A DNA stretch of 64,000 nucleotides from Leptasterias polaris (Eukaryota; Echinodermata; Asteroidea; Forcipulatida; Asteriidae): positions 6,112,001-6,176,000 of the forward strand of contig JAZGTN010000058.1 in assembly GCA_037783415.1 (NCBI GenBank). Reading direction: 5' to 3'. Of this stretch, positions 1 through 9,583 are shown piece by piece (the first letter of the stretch is position 1; each line of letters begins with the position of its first letter). The notes beneath the pieces are model-generated. The model had not been told where the DNA came from. It was given only the letters and a program-made list of their open reading frames with translations, and ran no database searches. The position numbers were made by a program, and so were the translations under genes.

Positions 1-560
1 GTGGATCATTATATTCTACTTTTAAAACATCTTTCCGACTGTGTTCATTTCACATCAAACGCTTGTTATAGCCCAAAGCGCCCAATCCGAAGGCAACGAG
101 TCCCATTAAGCACAATCGCTGAGAAACTGTTTTGAGTTTATGAAAGTAGCTAATCAGTCACTAATTATGAGTATTGTGTGCCAAAAGAAATCGAATACCA
201 ACAATATAAAAATTAAAGAAACTTTTACATAATAATGTTTCACCTTCTTTATGTATTTTTGGCTGTTGATGTTTTACCATTACTTTTTCAGACCTTCACA
301 CCACCACATACGATAGTACATCTTAGTATAGTTCCTCTTACTCTTTTGAACAAAAAGTGGTGTGGTTTAGAGTGATTGCTGATAGGTTTAATATGAGGAA
401 GCATGCAGCCATGTCTTGATATCCCAAAGGTCGGGTCCGAGAAGTCTGACCTGGATTTTAGAGGTGTAACATGCAAAGGTGTTAATATCACACAAATTGT
501 AACTATTCTAATCTTTAAACATTACAGTTTTCTTAAAAAGTAAATGCCCTGCAGCAGAAA
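1..560. other. Non-coding stretch, no gene recognised
   Basis: AT-rich sequence with stops in all frames over any meaningful length. A pyrimidine-rich tract ending in CAG near 290 resembles a splice acceptor, but the downstream frame closes after about 28 codons and has no recognisable domain. The 18 bases at 18-35 recur at 16679-16696, so part of this may be an old dispersed repeat. Confidence 0.4.
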
Positions 561-645
561 ATGGTAATGAACATTCAGATCATGGATTTTATACAAAACA
601 TATTGTTTTTATTTTATATCAAGACCCTTCCCTTAATACAAGCAG

Positions 646-787
646 TGCCTGAAGCTGTCATCCCTAGCCTGGAGAAATTGGATCCAAAGCTTCAAGAACA
701 CGTCCACTTGTTTGGCGGGAGAAGGATGCCTGATCTTGCTCTTAAATGGTGGGAAAAATTTTCAGACAAACTGAGAAATACACGCAG
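646..787 (+). CDS. Candidate internal coding exon, family not recognised
   Basis: A 142-bp block lies between an acceptor-like ACAAGCAG and a strong donor (CGCAG|GTGAGA at 788). It is open in one frame, entering in phase 1 and leaving in phase 2, and encodes about 47 residues of ordinary soluble-protein composition with the stretch GRRMPDLALKWWEKFSDKL. I do not recognise the family. No partner exon with matching phase was identified in the window, so this could be an exon of a gene extending to the left or a fossil. An alternative start for the exon is 643. The open frame extends upstream to an ATG at 561, but the sequence before 640 looks intronic (T-rich). Confidence 0.35.
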
Positions 788-864
788 GTGAGAAAAGTTT
801 CATGAACAAGTCTTATAAGTTGTCACAAGATGTAAGTTGAAGCTTTATTTAGGGAATAATAGTG

Positions 865-1115
865 TGGGGAGCCGGTCTGCACTGTGTGGTGGGCTCGGTC
901 CATTAACAGTGGCCAGCCACCAACCAAGGTCGTTACCACGCAGTGAAGACCAGCTCCCCACATTGTTATTGCCATTAAAAAATACCTTTAACGAAGAAAA
1001 AGGGGGATTAATCATCAACTTTCGCTGTTAATTTTGGAAATGTTCAACTCATGTTTTTCGGGCTCCTATAGTCCCTATTATGTGCATATTTTGAAGAACT
1101 AGACTATGCGCTTTT
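865..1115 (+). repeat. Dispersed repeat, copy 1 (second copy at 12805-13115)
   Basis: Shares a series of matched blocks, in the same order and orientation, with 12805-13115: the GCTCCCCACA region, ATTAATAATACCTTT-like and AAGAAAAAGGG blocks, TTCGCTGTTAATTTT, GTTCAAC and a TGCATATTTTG…TTTTGAAGA end. No coding potential. Probably an old non-autonomous mobile element; its termini were not resolved. Confidence 0.6.
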
Positions 1116-1134
1116 AAAGTAACACTTTGGTTGG

Positions 1135-1240
1135 TGTACGGCTTTATGCTTGCCATTTGGAACAAGCTCCCTGCCACACTATGTCAAACAACATCTTCGA
1201 GAGTAAATTGAAGTCCCATTTGTTCGCTAGTGTTTCTCTT
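1135..1240 (+). pseudogene. Non-LTR retrotransposon reverse-transcriptase C-terminal remnant
   Basis: One frame reads AIWNKLPATL and, after a frameshift, the neighbouring frame reads FESKLKSHLFA. The order W-N-x-L-P … F-x-x-x-L-K-x-x-L-F is the usual C-terminal signature of CR1/L2-type LINE ORF2 proteins. Only this tail survives and it is frameshifted, so it is a dead fragment. The assignment rests on a short motif. Confidence 0.5.
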
Positions 1241-1314
1241 CACTTGTTTGTGTCACTTTGTTGTTTTTTAGGCATCGGTTTCCGGAGATGTAATAAGATT
1301 TAATAGTATACAGA

Positions 1315-3281
1315 GAAACACACGTAGAAGTGTTGGCATGAAAATTTATAGATCATATAAAGTTCTGTATGTTTATGGAATGTTTGGTATAATCACTGTC
1401 AATTTGCTTAACAAAAGAATGACTCCTGAGGGCAGAGAATGTGGAAGAATGAAACCATAATTCTTATCATATTGAGTAACATTATAAAAGTTATACTAAA
1501 GGCAAGTAAAAAGGAGTTGACAAGATAAACACATTTGTTGTTAGAGATGTGGTGTATATTAAGAAAGAAATTTAAGTAGCATGATACAAGTAGGCCTACG
1601 AGATTACAAATACCAGTTGAAGTTTTACTGACAAAATTGTAAGGTACATTTGTGTTGGACCATAAAGTAAGTGATGGTGTGCAAGATAAGCACCACATAG
1701 GCATATTTTTAAGGAAAAGTACCATCAGAGATTGTGAGGTTGAGGCAGTATAAAGGCAAACATTTAAGCATGACCATAGTATGGAAGATGGGCATTAAGT
1801 TGAGAAATAAACAAGTTGTACACTGTATTTGTTAATGTTGGACCAAGTAGGTGGTACAATTACTAATGTTGTTTTTAATGGTAACCTACAGTGGAAGTGT
1901 AAGCCGTAGAAACTTAGTAGAAGTCTTTGGTTGATAATTCTTATGAAGTTGTTCTATAAACCTGATGGGAAATGTTTGAAAGTATAAGGAAATAAATGTG
2001 CAGAGAGGTGTTGGCAGGAAATAATAATGAGTATATAAAGTTATTTGCTGTGAAAAATTTGTAGAAATCTTTGGTATAAATTATTTACAATCACTGTTAA
2101 TTTGCTTTACAAAACATATACTGTAGGGCAAAGAATGTGGAATTTAAAACCATAAATCTTATCATATGGGTAACATTATAAACGTTATACTAAAGGCAAG
2201 TAAAAAAGAGTTGGCAAGATAAACACATTTGTTGTTAGAGATTTGGTGTATATTAATTAACAAAGAAATTTAAGTAGCATGATACAAGTACGAGATTACA
2301 AATACCAGTTGAAGTTTTTACTGACAAAATTGTAAGGAACATTTGTGTTGGACCATAAAGTAAGTGATGGTGTGCAAGATAAGCACCACATAGGCATATT
2401 GTTAAGGAAAAGTACCATCAGAGATTGTGAGGTTGAGGCAGTATAAAGGCAAACATTTAAGCATGACCATAGTATGGAAGATGGGCATTAAGTTGAACAG
2501 GTTGTACACTGTATTTGTTAATGTTGGACCAAGTAGGTGGTACAATTAGTAATTTTGTTTTTAATGGAAGTGTAAGCCGTTGAAACTTAGTAGAAATCTT
2601 TGGTTGAAAATTCTTATGAAGTTGTTCTATAAACCTGATGAGAAATGTTTGAAAGTATAAGGAAATAAATGTGCAGAGAGGTGTTGGCAGGAAATAATAA
2701 TGATTATATAAAGTTATTTGGTGTGAAAAATTAGTAGTAATCTTTGGTATAAATTATTTACAATCACTGTGAAGTTGCTTAACAAAACATATAGGGCAAA
2801 GAATGTGCAATATATAAACCATAAATCTTATCATATGGGTAACATTATAAACGTTATACTAAAGGCAAGTAAAAAAGAGTTGGCAAGATAAACACATTTG
2901 TTGTTAGAGATGTGGTGTATATTAACAAAGAAACTGAAGTAGCATGATACAAGTACGAGATTACAAATACCACTTGAAGTTGTTACAAGAAATGTGCAAG
3001 TTACTGTTGTGTTGGACCATAAAGTAAGTGTATGGTGTGCAAGATAAGTAGCACATAGGCATATTTTTAGGGAAAGTACCATGAGAGATTATAAGTGTGA
3101 GTCAGTATAAAGGCAAGTATTTTAGTATGAACGTAGTATGGAAGATGGGCATTAAGTTGAGAAATAATGCAGTTGTACACTGTATTATTTCTCAACTTAG
3201 TAGAAATCTGTGGTTGTTGTTCTTAGTAAAGTTGTTCTATAAATCTGATGGTTACATTTTGGAAATGTTTGAAAGTAAAAG
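1315..3281. repeat. Three tandem copies of a ~0.67-kb unit
   Basis: The same ordered landmarks recur three times: GTGTTGGCAGGAAATAATAA, AATCACTG…TTTGCTT, GTTATACTAAAGGCAAGTAA, the TTGTTGTTAGAGATGTGG block and GAAATGTTTGAAAGTA. The landmark GTTATACTAAAG begins at 1490, 2184 and 2853 (spacings 694 and 669). Units are roughly 1315-1987, 1988-2660 and 2661-3281. Copies differ by many substitutions and small indels, so the duplication is old. Short open frames in each copy are shared by accident of the repeat and look non-coding. Confidence 0.8.
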
Positions 3282-3570
3282 GACATCAACAGATTACTCT
3301 ATCGTAAAAGAGAAAACGTTTGATTCAGCTGCAATAACAATTATTTTCTGTCAGGATATAATGACAGGTCCTCATTAAATATGATTTACAATTGAACACA
3401 AAAAGATAACTGTGTGCGACTGAACAGGTTTAAAAATGTTGTTATTCAAATAAACTACATCAATTTGTGAAGGAAAATGTTGGTTAGTACGAGTTATGGG
3501 GTAGAGACGGAGGTTTTTTTGGTATAGGTACCACGCTCAGAATGAAACACTCAGTTTAAATCAAGAATGT
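3282..3570. other. Non-coding, no feature recognised
   Basis: AT-rich sequence between the tandem triplication and the small minus-strand ORF. The Helitron 3' terminus might lie here (it should read as a short hairpin plus TTAG/CTAG-like bases on this strand), but I could not identify a convincing hairpin and CTRR end. Confidence 0.3.
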
Positions 3571-4020
3571 CTACTCATTAAGAGTGGAGTTGTTGGATGG
3601 CATTTGCTGACTGTCGAGTAGTTCAAATGATTTGTTGAAAAGGTCATCATCGGTATCATCCTCCATGAAGTCATGTTCAAGATCATCTGTTTTGGCTGTA
3701 GTAGATGGATGCGTCTTAATTGGTGTAGATTGCAGTGTTGGCTTGGTGGGAGTACATGGCAGTGATGTATGTTTAAGATGAAAGTTTGCCTGTTTAAGCG
3801 TTGCAAGTTCATGGCGTTGGAGTTTGAGTTGTTCGTATAGGTTCTGTATTTGTTGATGTTGCTGTCGTATGATTTTGGTACTGTTTTGGAATGTCTGCTG
3901 TAGTGCTGCTGCTATTTCTCTGGTGTCTTTAGAAAGATGATCTTTTTTAGTAGTTTCAGTGAATTATAGTTTTGCAGACAAAGCTGCTAGCTTGATCTCA
4001 TTTAGGGCAGAGTCAGTCAT
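3571..4020 (-). pseudogene. Small coiled-coil-like ORF downstream of the Helitron Rep gene, one in-frame TAA
   Basis: Reading from an ATG at 4020 down to a TAG at 3571-3573 gives 149 codons interrupted once by TAA at codon 19 (3964-3966). The middle is glutamine- and leucine-rich with heptad-like spacing (AAALQQTFQN, QQHQQIQNLYEQLKLQRHEL). The C-terminal third is Thr/Pro/Lys-rich, then very acidic (EDDTDDDLF). No known domain is recognised. It follows the Helitron helicase on the same strand. An acceptor-like pyrimidine tract ending in CAG sits just before its ATG (AG at 4028-4029) and a donor-like CAG|GTAATC sits just after the helicase stop (4408-4410), so it might be a spliced downstream cistron or 3' exon. 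It could instead be an unrelated host fragment. Confidence 0.45.
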
Positions 4021-4027
4021 GATGAAT

Positions 4028-4409
4028 CTGTTGAAAGAAACAACAAAATGTACATAAGACACAAGGAATATGGAGTGTTAGGCACAGCAGGTTGGTTATT
4101 GGAAATGTGGAGTGTTAATAGAGCTCATAAATGTGTGGGTGTGTCTGAAATTATAAGAAACTTTGCACTTTTTTGTTTGACGAAACTGTGACAGAAGTAT
4201 GGAATTAATTGTGTCTTTTCTTACATACTTGTTTGATATTGATATTGAATAACATACAAAGAAAAGTCGGATAATGGGACTCAGCAAGTAATTTTGGTAT
4301 AATGAGAATGTGTATGATGTGCCTGTGAATTGTGAAGTAGGAGAATTGATTACATCATGGGAAATAGGTGGATTCATTGGTGATAACATTTATGCTTAGA
4401 TGAGATTAC
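4028..4409 (-). other. Candidate intron between Helitron gene end and small ORF
   Basis: On the minus strand a donor GACAG|GTAATC (exon end 4410) and an acceptor TTTCTTTCAACAG| (exon start 4027) bound 382 bp with no coding potential. The helicase stop codon lies 18 bases before the donor, so splicing would not extend the helicase frame. It would only join a 3' exon carrying the small ORF. Inference from splice-site consensus only. Confidence 0.3.
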
Positions 4410-4427
4410 CTGTCGCGAGGGTGCAGC

Positions 4428-7400
4428 TCACAGAATTTCAGTATAAACTATGTTAGCCATATATCCAGAAGACTCTGCTGTTGTTGGCTTGAAAATTGAA
4501 ATGTTCTTTTGACTTCCAACTCTACTGAGTGCAACATAAAGTTGGCCATGTGTAAAGAAGTCATGCTTGAGGTACACTCCAATCTGAGAAAGTGTTTGTC
4601 CTTGTGATTTGTTGGCGGTTATACCAAAACACAATCGTACTGGAAATTGTTTTCTTTCAATTTCAACAGGAATGGTTTGATCTTGTGGATGAAAGAGAAT
4701 TTTAGGAATTAGTATGTCTTTGCCTTTGTGTGGTCCAGCAGCCAGCTCAGCATGTAGTATTTTGTTACTCAGGGCCTTGACGACATATCGAGCACCATTA
4801 ACGTGTCCATTGGTAGGGTCAAGGTTCCTGAGTAACATTACAGGAGCTCCTTCTTTCAATTTCAAAATGTGTGGAGGCATAGAAGACAGTCTGATGGTAT
4901 TAAGCCATTCGGTTGGATATCTGTGGGCTTCTTCTTCATTTCTAGTTTGGTCACAGGATCGATATATTGTTGGTTCTCCAGACAAAACATTAATGAGGAT
5001 ATTGTTGACTTCTTGTGCATCTTCATTAGTGGGGCAAATGACTGCCCTTGATGTTAACCAATGACACCAGTCTTCATCTAGTAGTCTATTTTGCATGCCT
5101 TCTTTGACTTTTTTCTTTAAATCTGGGAATATTTCCTTGCAAAAGTCTTCCAAGTTATGTGACGGTGATACAAGATTTGGTGGAATTTTGATTTGGTTGT
5201 GTCCAATGGAAGGGTTGTGACATTCGCTGTCTTCTCCAATCCTAAGGAGATAGTTGGAGAATTCTAAATCTTGCGCTCCTGTTTGTATGATTCTCATGTT
5301 ATTTGTAAGCTTAAACACTTGGACTTCTTTCCAGATATCAGACATTTTTAGCGTGTGATGTAGGATCTCTGCCTTGCCACCACGTGGAACTACTGGGAGG
5401 CATTGTCTCCAATCGCCACTGAAGAGCATTATGACACCACCAAATGGTCGATCTTGCTGTCTGATTTCTCTGAAGGTTCTATCTATTGTTTCAAAAACCT
5501 TTCTATCACCCATTGTGACCTCATCGATTATGATCATAGATACCCTTTTGACTAATTCAGCTGATCCACTGTCATCCTTGATTGAGCAAAGAGATGTGTC
5601 GATGAGTTTGATGGGGACTTTTAGCTTACTGTGTACAGTTCTTCCTCCAGGGAGTAAAGTTGCGGCAATGCCACTGGTGGCTAAAGCAAGACAAATGTTG
5701 CCTTTACTTCTGACATATCCTATGATGGTTTTGAGTAAGAAAGTCTTTCCAGTTCCGGCAGGAGCATCAAGTGCAAACAGACCAGGAACATTGTTATCAA
5801 ATGCTGTCTTAAGAGCTGTATATGCTGCTCTTTGGTCATGGTTTAACATTGCTTCATTTTGATTGGTTTCTTGTTGAAGTTCTTCTTGGGAATACTGTAG
5901 TTCTTGTTGAACTTCAAGAGGAATCTGTGGAACTAAATTAATTGGTTGAGAAGGCGGCGGGAGGTTGAAATCTTTGACCATGTCTTTGCCAGCTTCATCC
6001 AACATTGCTTGGAGTAGCAGTAGAACTGTGTTGACCATGCCATCTGTTGGTTCTGGAAGTTTCTCACTTTGCATAAAGTCCTGACACAATTCAATCTTGA
6101 AGGTTTGAAAAAGTTGTCTTGGGTTGGCTGGCATTGCATGAATAAGTAGTGTAACAAAGCATCGTCTTAGTTGTGGTCCAAATTTGATGGTTGCTGCCTC
6201 TTCCATAGCCTTGTAAATTTCTTGGTCATCTTCAAACAAACCCAAGTTAATGCAAGCCTGTTGATTTGTCTCACAAAGCTCTCCATTTACAGTCCTGAGG
6301 TCTTCAAAACTGGTAGGGCCCTTTACATGGTGAAGTAACATTCTGAGGAAGTATGTGCTTTTGTTATGGCAATTTAATGATATGACTGGAATTCGGCCAA
6401 TCATATCACTTTTGGCTTCAGTATCTGAGATGTTGGAGGATGTCCTCTTCCTTGGTGTGAATTGCTTGGACTTATTTTCCCAGATGTAATACCTTAGGAT
6501 GTCGATGTATAAGAGTTTGTGAGCATTTGGGTCAACTCTGTTGAGAGTGAAAAACTCTGTAAGTTGTGTATTTTCTGAGTTTGCTGCTGCAACTGCAGGA
6601 TGTTGGTTTTCATGAATGCAAACTGTCTGTTCATTTGGCAGATGAATGGGTAGTTTGTGCACAGAGGGATACCTGTGGCTTAGCGGAAAACCATTCAGTC
6701 TCCAAGAAGCTTCTGATGATGAGATGTATCTTGCATCAACAAACCTTTGTATTTCATTTGGTGCCAGTTGGCCATTACTTGTTTCAACCATGACTCGGTC
6801 AGCACCTTTATTAATGTACTTGTATAAGTACTTCACAGCACCAACAGAAGCAACAATTTCAACATTAATATGGGCTTTGTATTTCAGAAGAAGTACAGGG
6901 TTGTAGGGGACAACCCATCTGTTGTCGATCGTGACCTTTTGCCGAATACTGCTGACCCAAATTTCTGCAGTGTGGCCACCTTGTAGTGGAGACCTCCTTC
7001 TGTACAAAGGGTAAGTATGGTTGGAATGAATGGTATGATGTTGAAGATCCTTTGGAAAGCTTTTAGTGCATATTTGAGCTTGCATGCATGGACTGCGTTG
7101 GTTGACACCTGCACAGGGACCATGGATCATGAACTTTGTAACAAGATCATAAAGCAAAGGATTATGTTGTTTATGAGGAATCTCTGCAGAAACGTACTTG
7201 TCGTAGTCACATGGGCTTTTAGGTGCATCATGTTCCTGCAGAGTAAACATCAAGTGGATGTGTGGAAGGCCTCGTTTTTGGAATTCAACCATTCCAACCA
7301 TAGCATTGACCTTGCCGAGAATATCTTTCTTCATGATATCTTGCAAGAGTTCTTTGACTTTCATATTGAAAACTCTGTTGACTAGGTCTGGCCTGTCTGT

Positions 7401-8129
7401 TGTCTCTTGTCCAGGAAAAAGACTCTCTGTGATTTCAGGCCACTTGGCATGTGCGGTAAAGGTAACAAACAGATGAGGACGGCCATAATGTCTAACAATG
7501 GCCATAGCATCCTGAAAGCTTTCTTGGTACCACCTGGGACTACCGTAATGTGTGGCTGGTAAGATGACTCTTTGGCCAAGGTTGTGTAAGTTATTGTCGT
7601 CATTCGAGTGGATGGCATCCATGAGCCCATTGTATTTTTCTGCACGGATCTTTTTTTGGTTTAGTTTATACCAGTTAAGTTTCATTCTTTCTGCTTTGTA
7701 CCACATTGAACAGAGATACTCCTGGAAGAGTCTGCCACCTCTGACAATGACATTGAATTCTCCTTGTCTCACCTGAATGCGGTGACTGTAAAACATGGTC
7801 GGTGAGATTTTAGCGCCTGTGCTACCATCCTGCTTAGTCTGATGTAGGTCAACATGCCAGCCATCCTCACCATGTGGAAAAAAAAGAACAAAATGAAGTG
7901 GGTCAAATGCCCTATTTAGGTCAGTAATTCGTTTAACACCAGCATCCTTCAAGTAAATGACAACATCAGCAGCTTCACTGGAATCATTTAAAGCTAGTAG
8001 GAAGAGTTCATTGACCTCAGGTAAATTATATCTTCTGTTGTGTTCAGCAGGTGGTTTTTTGTCTTTTCTCAGGACAAACTTGGTCTCTTTGATAAGCTGT
8101 TGTGGCAGTTGTGATACAGCTGTGAAGGT
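4428..8129 (-). CDS. Helitron Rep/helicase, main part (HUH nuclease and Pif1-family helicase)
   Basis: A 1,233-codon open stretch runs in one frame with the upstream part (8133-8911), separated only by a TAA at 8130-8132. Numbering from the codon at 7952, the Helitron-like N domain spans about residues 60-390. It has the HUH motif GLPHIHLMF (H231, H233) and the Y2 motif VKYLYKYINKG (Y375 and Y379, the i/i+4 spacing expected of rolling-circle Helitron transposases). The C-terminal half is a superfamily-1B Pif1-type helicase: Walker A APAGTGKT (730-737), Walker B IIIDE (807-811), FSGDWRQCLPVV (844-855), LTNNMR (882-887), ITANKSQGQTL (1111-1121) and GQLYVALSRV (1136-1145). The enzyme would nick and unwind single strands for rolling-circle transposition. 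Every catalytic motif I can see is present. No good ATG opens this part, so it is not an independent gene. Confidence 0.93.
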   Translation of the reverse strand, partial: TFTAVSQLPQQLIKETKFVLRKDKKPPAEHNRRYNLPEVNELFLLALNDSSEAADVVIYLKDAGVKRITDLNRAFDPLHFVLFFPHGEDGWHVDLHQTKQDGSTGAKISPTMFYSHRIQVRQGEFNVIVRGGRLFQEYLCSMWYKAERMKLNWYKLNQKKIRAEKYNGLMDAIHSNDDNNLHNLGQRVILPATHYGSPRWYQESFQDAMAIVRHYGRPHLFVTFTAHAKWPEITESLFPGQETTDRPDLVNRVFNMKVKELLQDIMKKDILGKVNAMVGMVEFQKRGLPHIHLMFTLQEHDAPKSPCDYDKYVSAEIPHKQHNPLLYDLVTKFMIHGPCAGVNQRSPCMQAQICTKSFPKDLQHHTIHSNHTYPLYRRRSPLQGGHTAEIWVSSIRQKVTIDNRWVVPYNPVLLLKYKAHINVEIVASVGAVKYLYKYINKGADRVMVETSNGQLAPNEIQRFVDARYISSSEASWRLNGFPLSHRYPSVHKLPIHLPNEQTVCIHENQHPAVAAANSENTQLTEFFTLNRVDPNAHKLLYIDILRYYIWENKSKQFTPRKRTSSNISDTEAKSDMIGRIPVISLNCHNKSTYFLRMLLHHVKGPTSFEDLRTVNGELCETNQQACINLGLFEDDQEIYKAMEEAATIKFGPQLRRCFVTLLIHAMPANPRQLFQTFKIELCQDFMQSEKLPEPTDGMVNTVLLLLQAMLDEAGKDMVKDFNLPPPSQPINLVPQIPLEVQQELQYSQEELQQETNQNEAMLNHDQRAAYTALKTAFDNNVPGLFALDAPAGTGKTFLLKTIIGYVRSKGNICLALATSGIAATLLPGGRTVHSKLKVPIKLIDTSLCSIKDDSGSAELVKRVSMIIIDEVTMGDRKVFETIDRTFREIRQQDRPFGGVIMLFSGDWRQCLPVVPRGGKAEILHHTLKMSDIWKEVQVFKLTNNMRIIQTGAQDLEFSNYLLRIGEDSECHNPSIGHNQIKIPPNLVSPSHNLEDFCKEIFPDLKKKVKEGMQNRLLDEDWCHWLTSRAVICPTNEDAQEVNNILINVLSGEPTIYRSCDQTRNEEEAHRYPTEWLNTIRLSSMPPHILKLKEGAPVMLLRNLDPTNGHVNGARYVVKALSNKILHAELAAGPHKGKDILIPKILFHPQDQTIPVEIERKQFPVRLCFGITANKSQGQTLSQIGVYLKHDFFTHGQLYVALSRVGSQKNISIFKPTTAESSGYMANIVYTEIL

Positions 8130-8911
8130 TTATGGATTGTTTTCATGTAAAATCATTTGCAGGGTAAACATAGTCTCTTCAGACAAGTGATGACCACTTT
8201 GTTGTTGTATCTGAATCCTGTTCTGAGCTTCCTCTTGATAATTTCCATCATGGATGTAAATTTGAGCAAATCTTTTCTTCTGACCATGTTGTGGGAATAG
8301 AGTACCTATGGAGTGCCATATTTTGCCTTGAATCTTGATATTTGGGGAGAAACCAGGCATGATAATCTCCTTGTCAAATCCTATGCTTGATAGGGACACA
8401 GCGTTATTGTAATTTCTTATGTTTGTTTTGAAGTCTTTGTCTTTGACCATAAGGTCTTGTAGAAGAAGTGGCGGATCTTGAACAGGAGGGATAAGAGTTT
8501 TGCCATGATTACAACATGTACCTGGTTGGTCGGTAGGGAACTTGTAGGCTTTACAAGAGTTGCATACTTTCTGCCATATAATGGGCTGTCTGAAATTAAC
8601 AATGTTTGCTGGTAAATCTTTTTCTTTTAATTCAGCTGCTGAAATTTTACAAGCTTGTCTGTGTGTGGTACATCGTAGTCTTTTGGGTCTTGATTGAGAA
8701 GACCTCGATGATCTTTGAGCCTGGTGCCTAATTCGATCAGAGCTTTGACGTGTTTCTGTAGCTTCCTGACTTTCAGAGGCTCTTGCATGTTGTTGTGAAA
8801 GTCTTTGTGCTTGGAGCCTTGCTTGGCAGTTTTCATGAGTTTCAGCACTTCTTACCGTTTTTGCTAATCTAGCTCTTGGGTTGTAGCCATTTCCCCTTTT
8901 GCATGTTGATG
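8130..8911 (-). pseudogene. Helitron Rep N-terminal part, ended by an in-frame TAA
   Basis: Same frame as the main Helitron ORF. It has an Arg/Gln-rich N-terminal segment (repeated A-R-x-Q-R-like units), a zinc-binding cluster starting CNSC and continuing through CC about 13 residues on, then the conserved Helitron block with FKTNIRNYNNAVSLSSIG, IKIQGKIWHSIGTLFP and FAQIYIHDG, ending LHENNP just before TAA (8130-8132). After the stop the frame stays open for 59 codons into the main part, so one base change separates this copy from a continuous protein. No in-frame ATG is seen upstream. The frame before 8911 (YFPSS…) reads through a pyrimidine tract ending TTCAG, a good splice acceptor with AG at 8912-8913. 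The real start therefore probably lies in an upstream exon or is lost. An intron spanning the stop is unlikely: no strong donor precedes it. Confidence 0.85.
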
Positions 8912-9002
8912 CTGAAGATGGGAAATAGGTACAAAACTCACGTAGAAATAGGATGAATTGAGTATATATGAGAAACACATACCCTTCTGCTAGTGATATC
9001 AC

Positions 9003-9150
9003 GTATCAATACATTTTTGACATGATTTTGGCGGATTCTTTGTTAATTAGATAGGGGACATTTATTGAAATGTGAATAGAAAATCTTGTTTGAAACAGAA
9101 GACAGTTTAACTTGTGTAAAAAAAATAAAAAAAAAACCAGAGATCATACA
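9003..9150. other. Short AT-rich non-coding gap
   Basis: Contains an A-rich run near 9118-9136. Nothing else is recognised. Confidence 0.3.
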
Positions 9151-9532
9151 AAGAGTTGGGGTCTGGAAATATAAATGAAACTCATATAAATGAAACTCAT
9201 ACAGTATAGCCAAGTGACAAGTATTGTCAGGAATGAAAATCTTGTTTAGAAGACAGTTTCTTTTCTAAATATATGAATAAATTGAGAGATCATACAAAGA
9301 GTTGGGTTTTGAAATATAAGAAATGAAACTGTTAGAAGTATAGCCAAGTTACATGTACATGTGTATTGTGGGATTGGGATTGACAGAAGCCGTAAACTGT
9401 TTGTGTTATGCACAATATGTGGTGTATAAATTATCCTGTGTGTAAAGCGGTTGCATGTGACCTGAAGTATGCAGGAGACGTTTGCAGTAACTACAAAAAA
9501 CTAGTTGTTTATTTAGTGGCATGACTACTGTG

Positions 9533-9562
9533 TGAGGTGTGAGGTGTGAGGTGTGAGGTGTG
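9533..9562. repeat. Short tandem repeat of GTGAGGTGT type
   Basis: Four head-to-tail copies of an 8-bp unit (GTGTGAGG phase), perfectly repeated. Confidence 0.85.
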
Positions 9563-9583
9563 AGTAATTTGTTGAAATTAGGA

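Larger units (their letters stand above)
3571..9002 (-). mobile_element. Helitron (rolling-circle transposon), termini not resolved
   Basis: Defined by the Rep/helicase gene at 4428-8911 and possibly the small ORF at 3571-4020, both minus strand, so the 5' end lies at higher coordinates. Helitrons normally begin with TC, end in CTRR after a short hairpin and insert between A and T (or T and T) without target duplication. I could not fix either end by eye. The repeated blocks at 9.15-10.6 kb may be part of its 5' region. The given limits are only those of the coding evidence. Confidence 0.7.

Noticed and set aside
3561..3812. 83-codon minus-strand frame rich in H, L and Q
   Set aside because: It overlaps the better-supported coiled-coil-like frame (3571-4020) in another phase and has a biased, repeat-like composition.
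4714..7776. Plus-strand open frames inside the Helitron gene
   Set aside because: Antisense shadows of the long Rep/helicase frame, with no domains of their own.
7950..7952. TTG at 7952 as the start of an independent helicase gene
   Set aside because: The same frame continues upstream without stop to 8129 and then, past one TAA, into the conserved Helitron N-terminal region. TTG is not a credible animal start.
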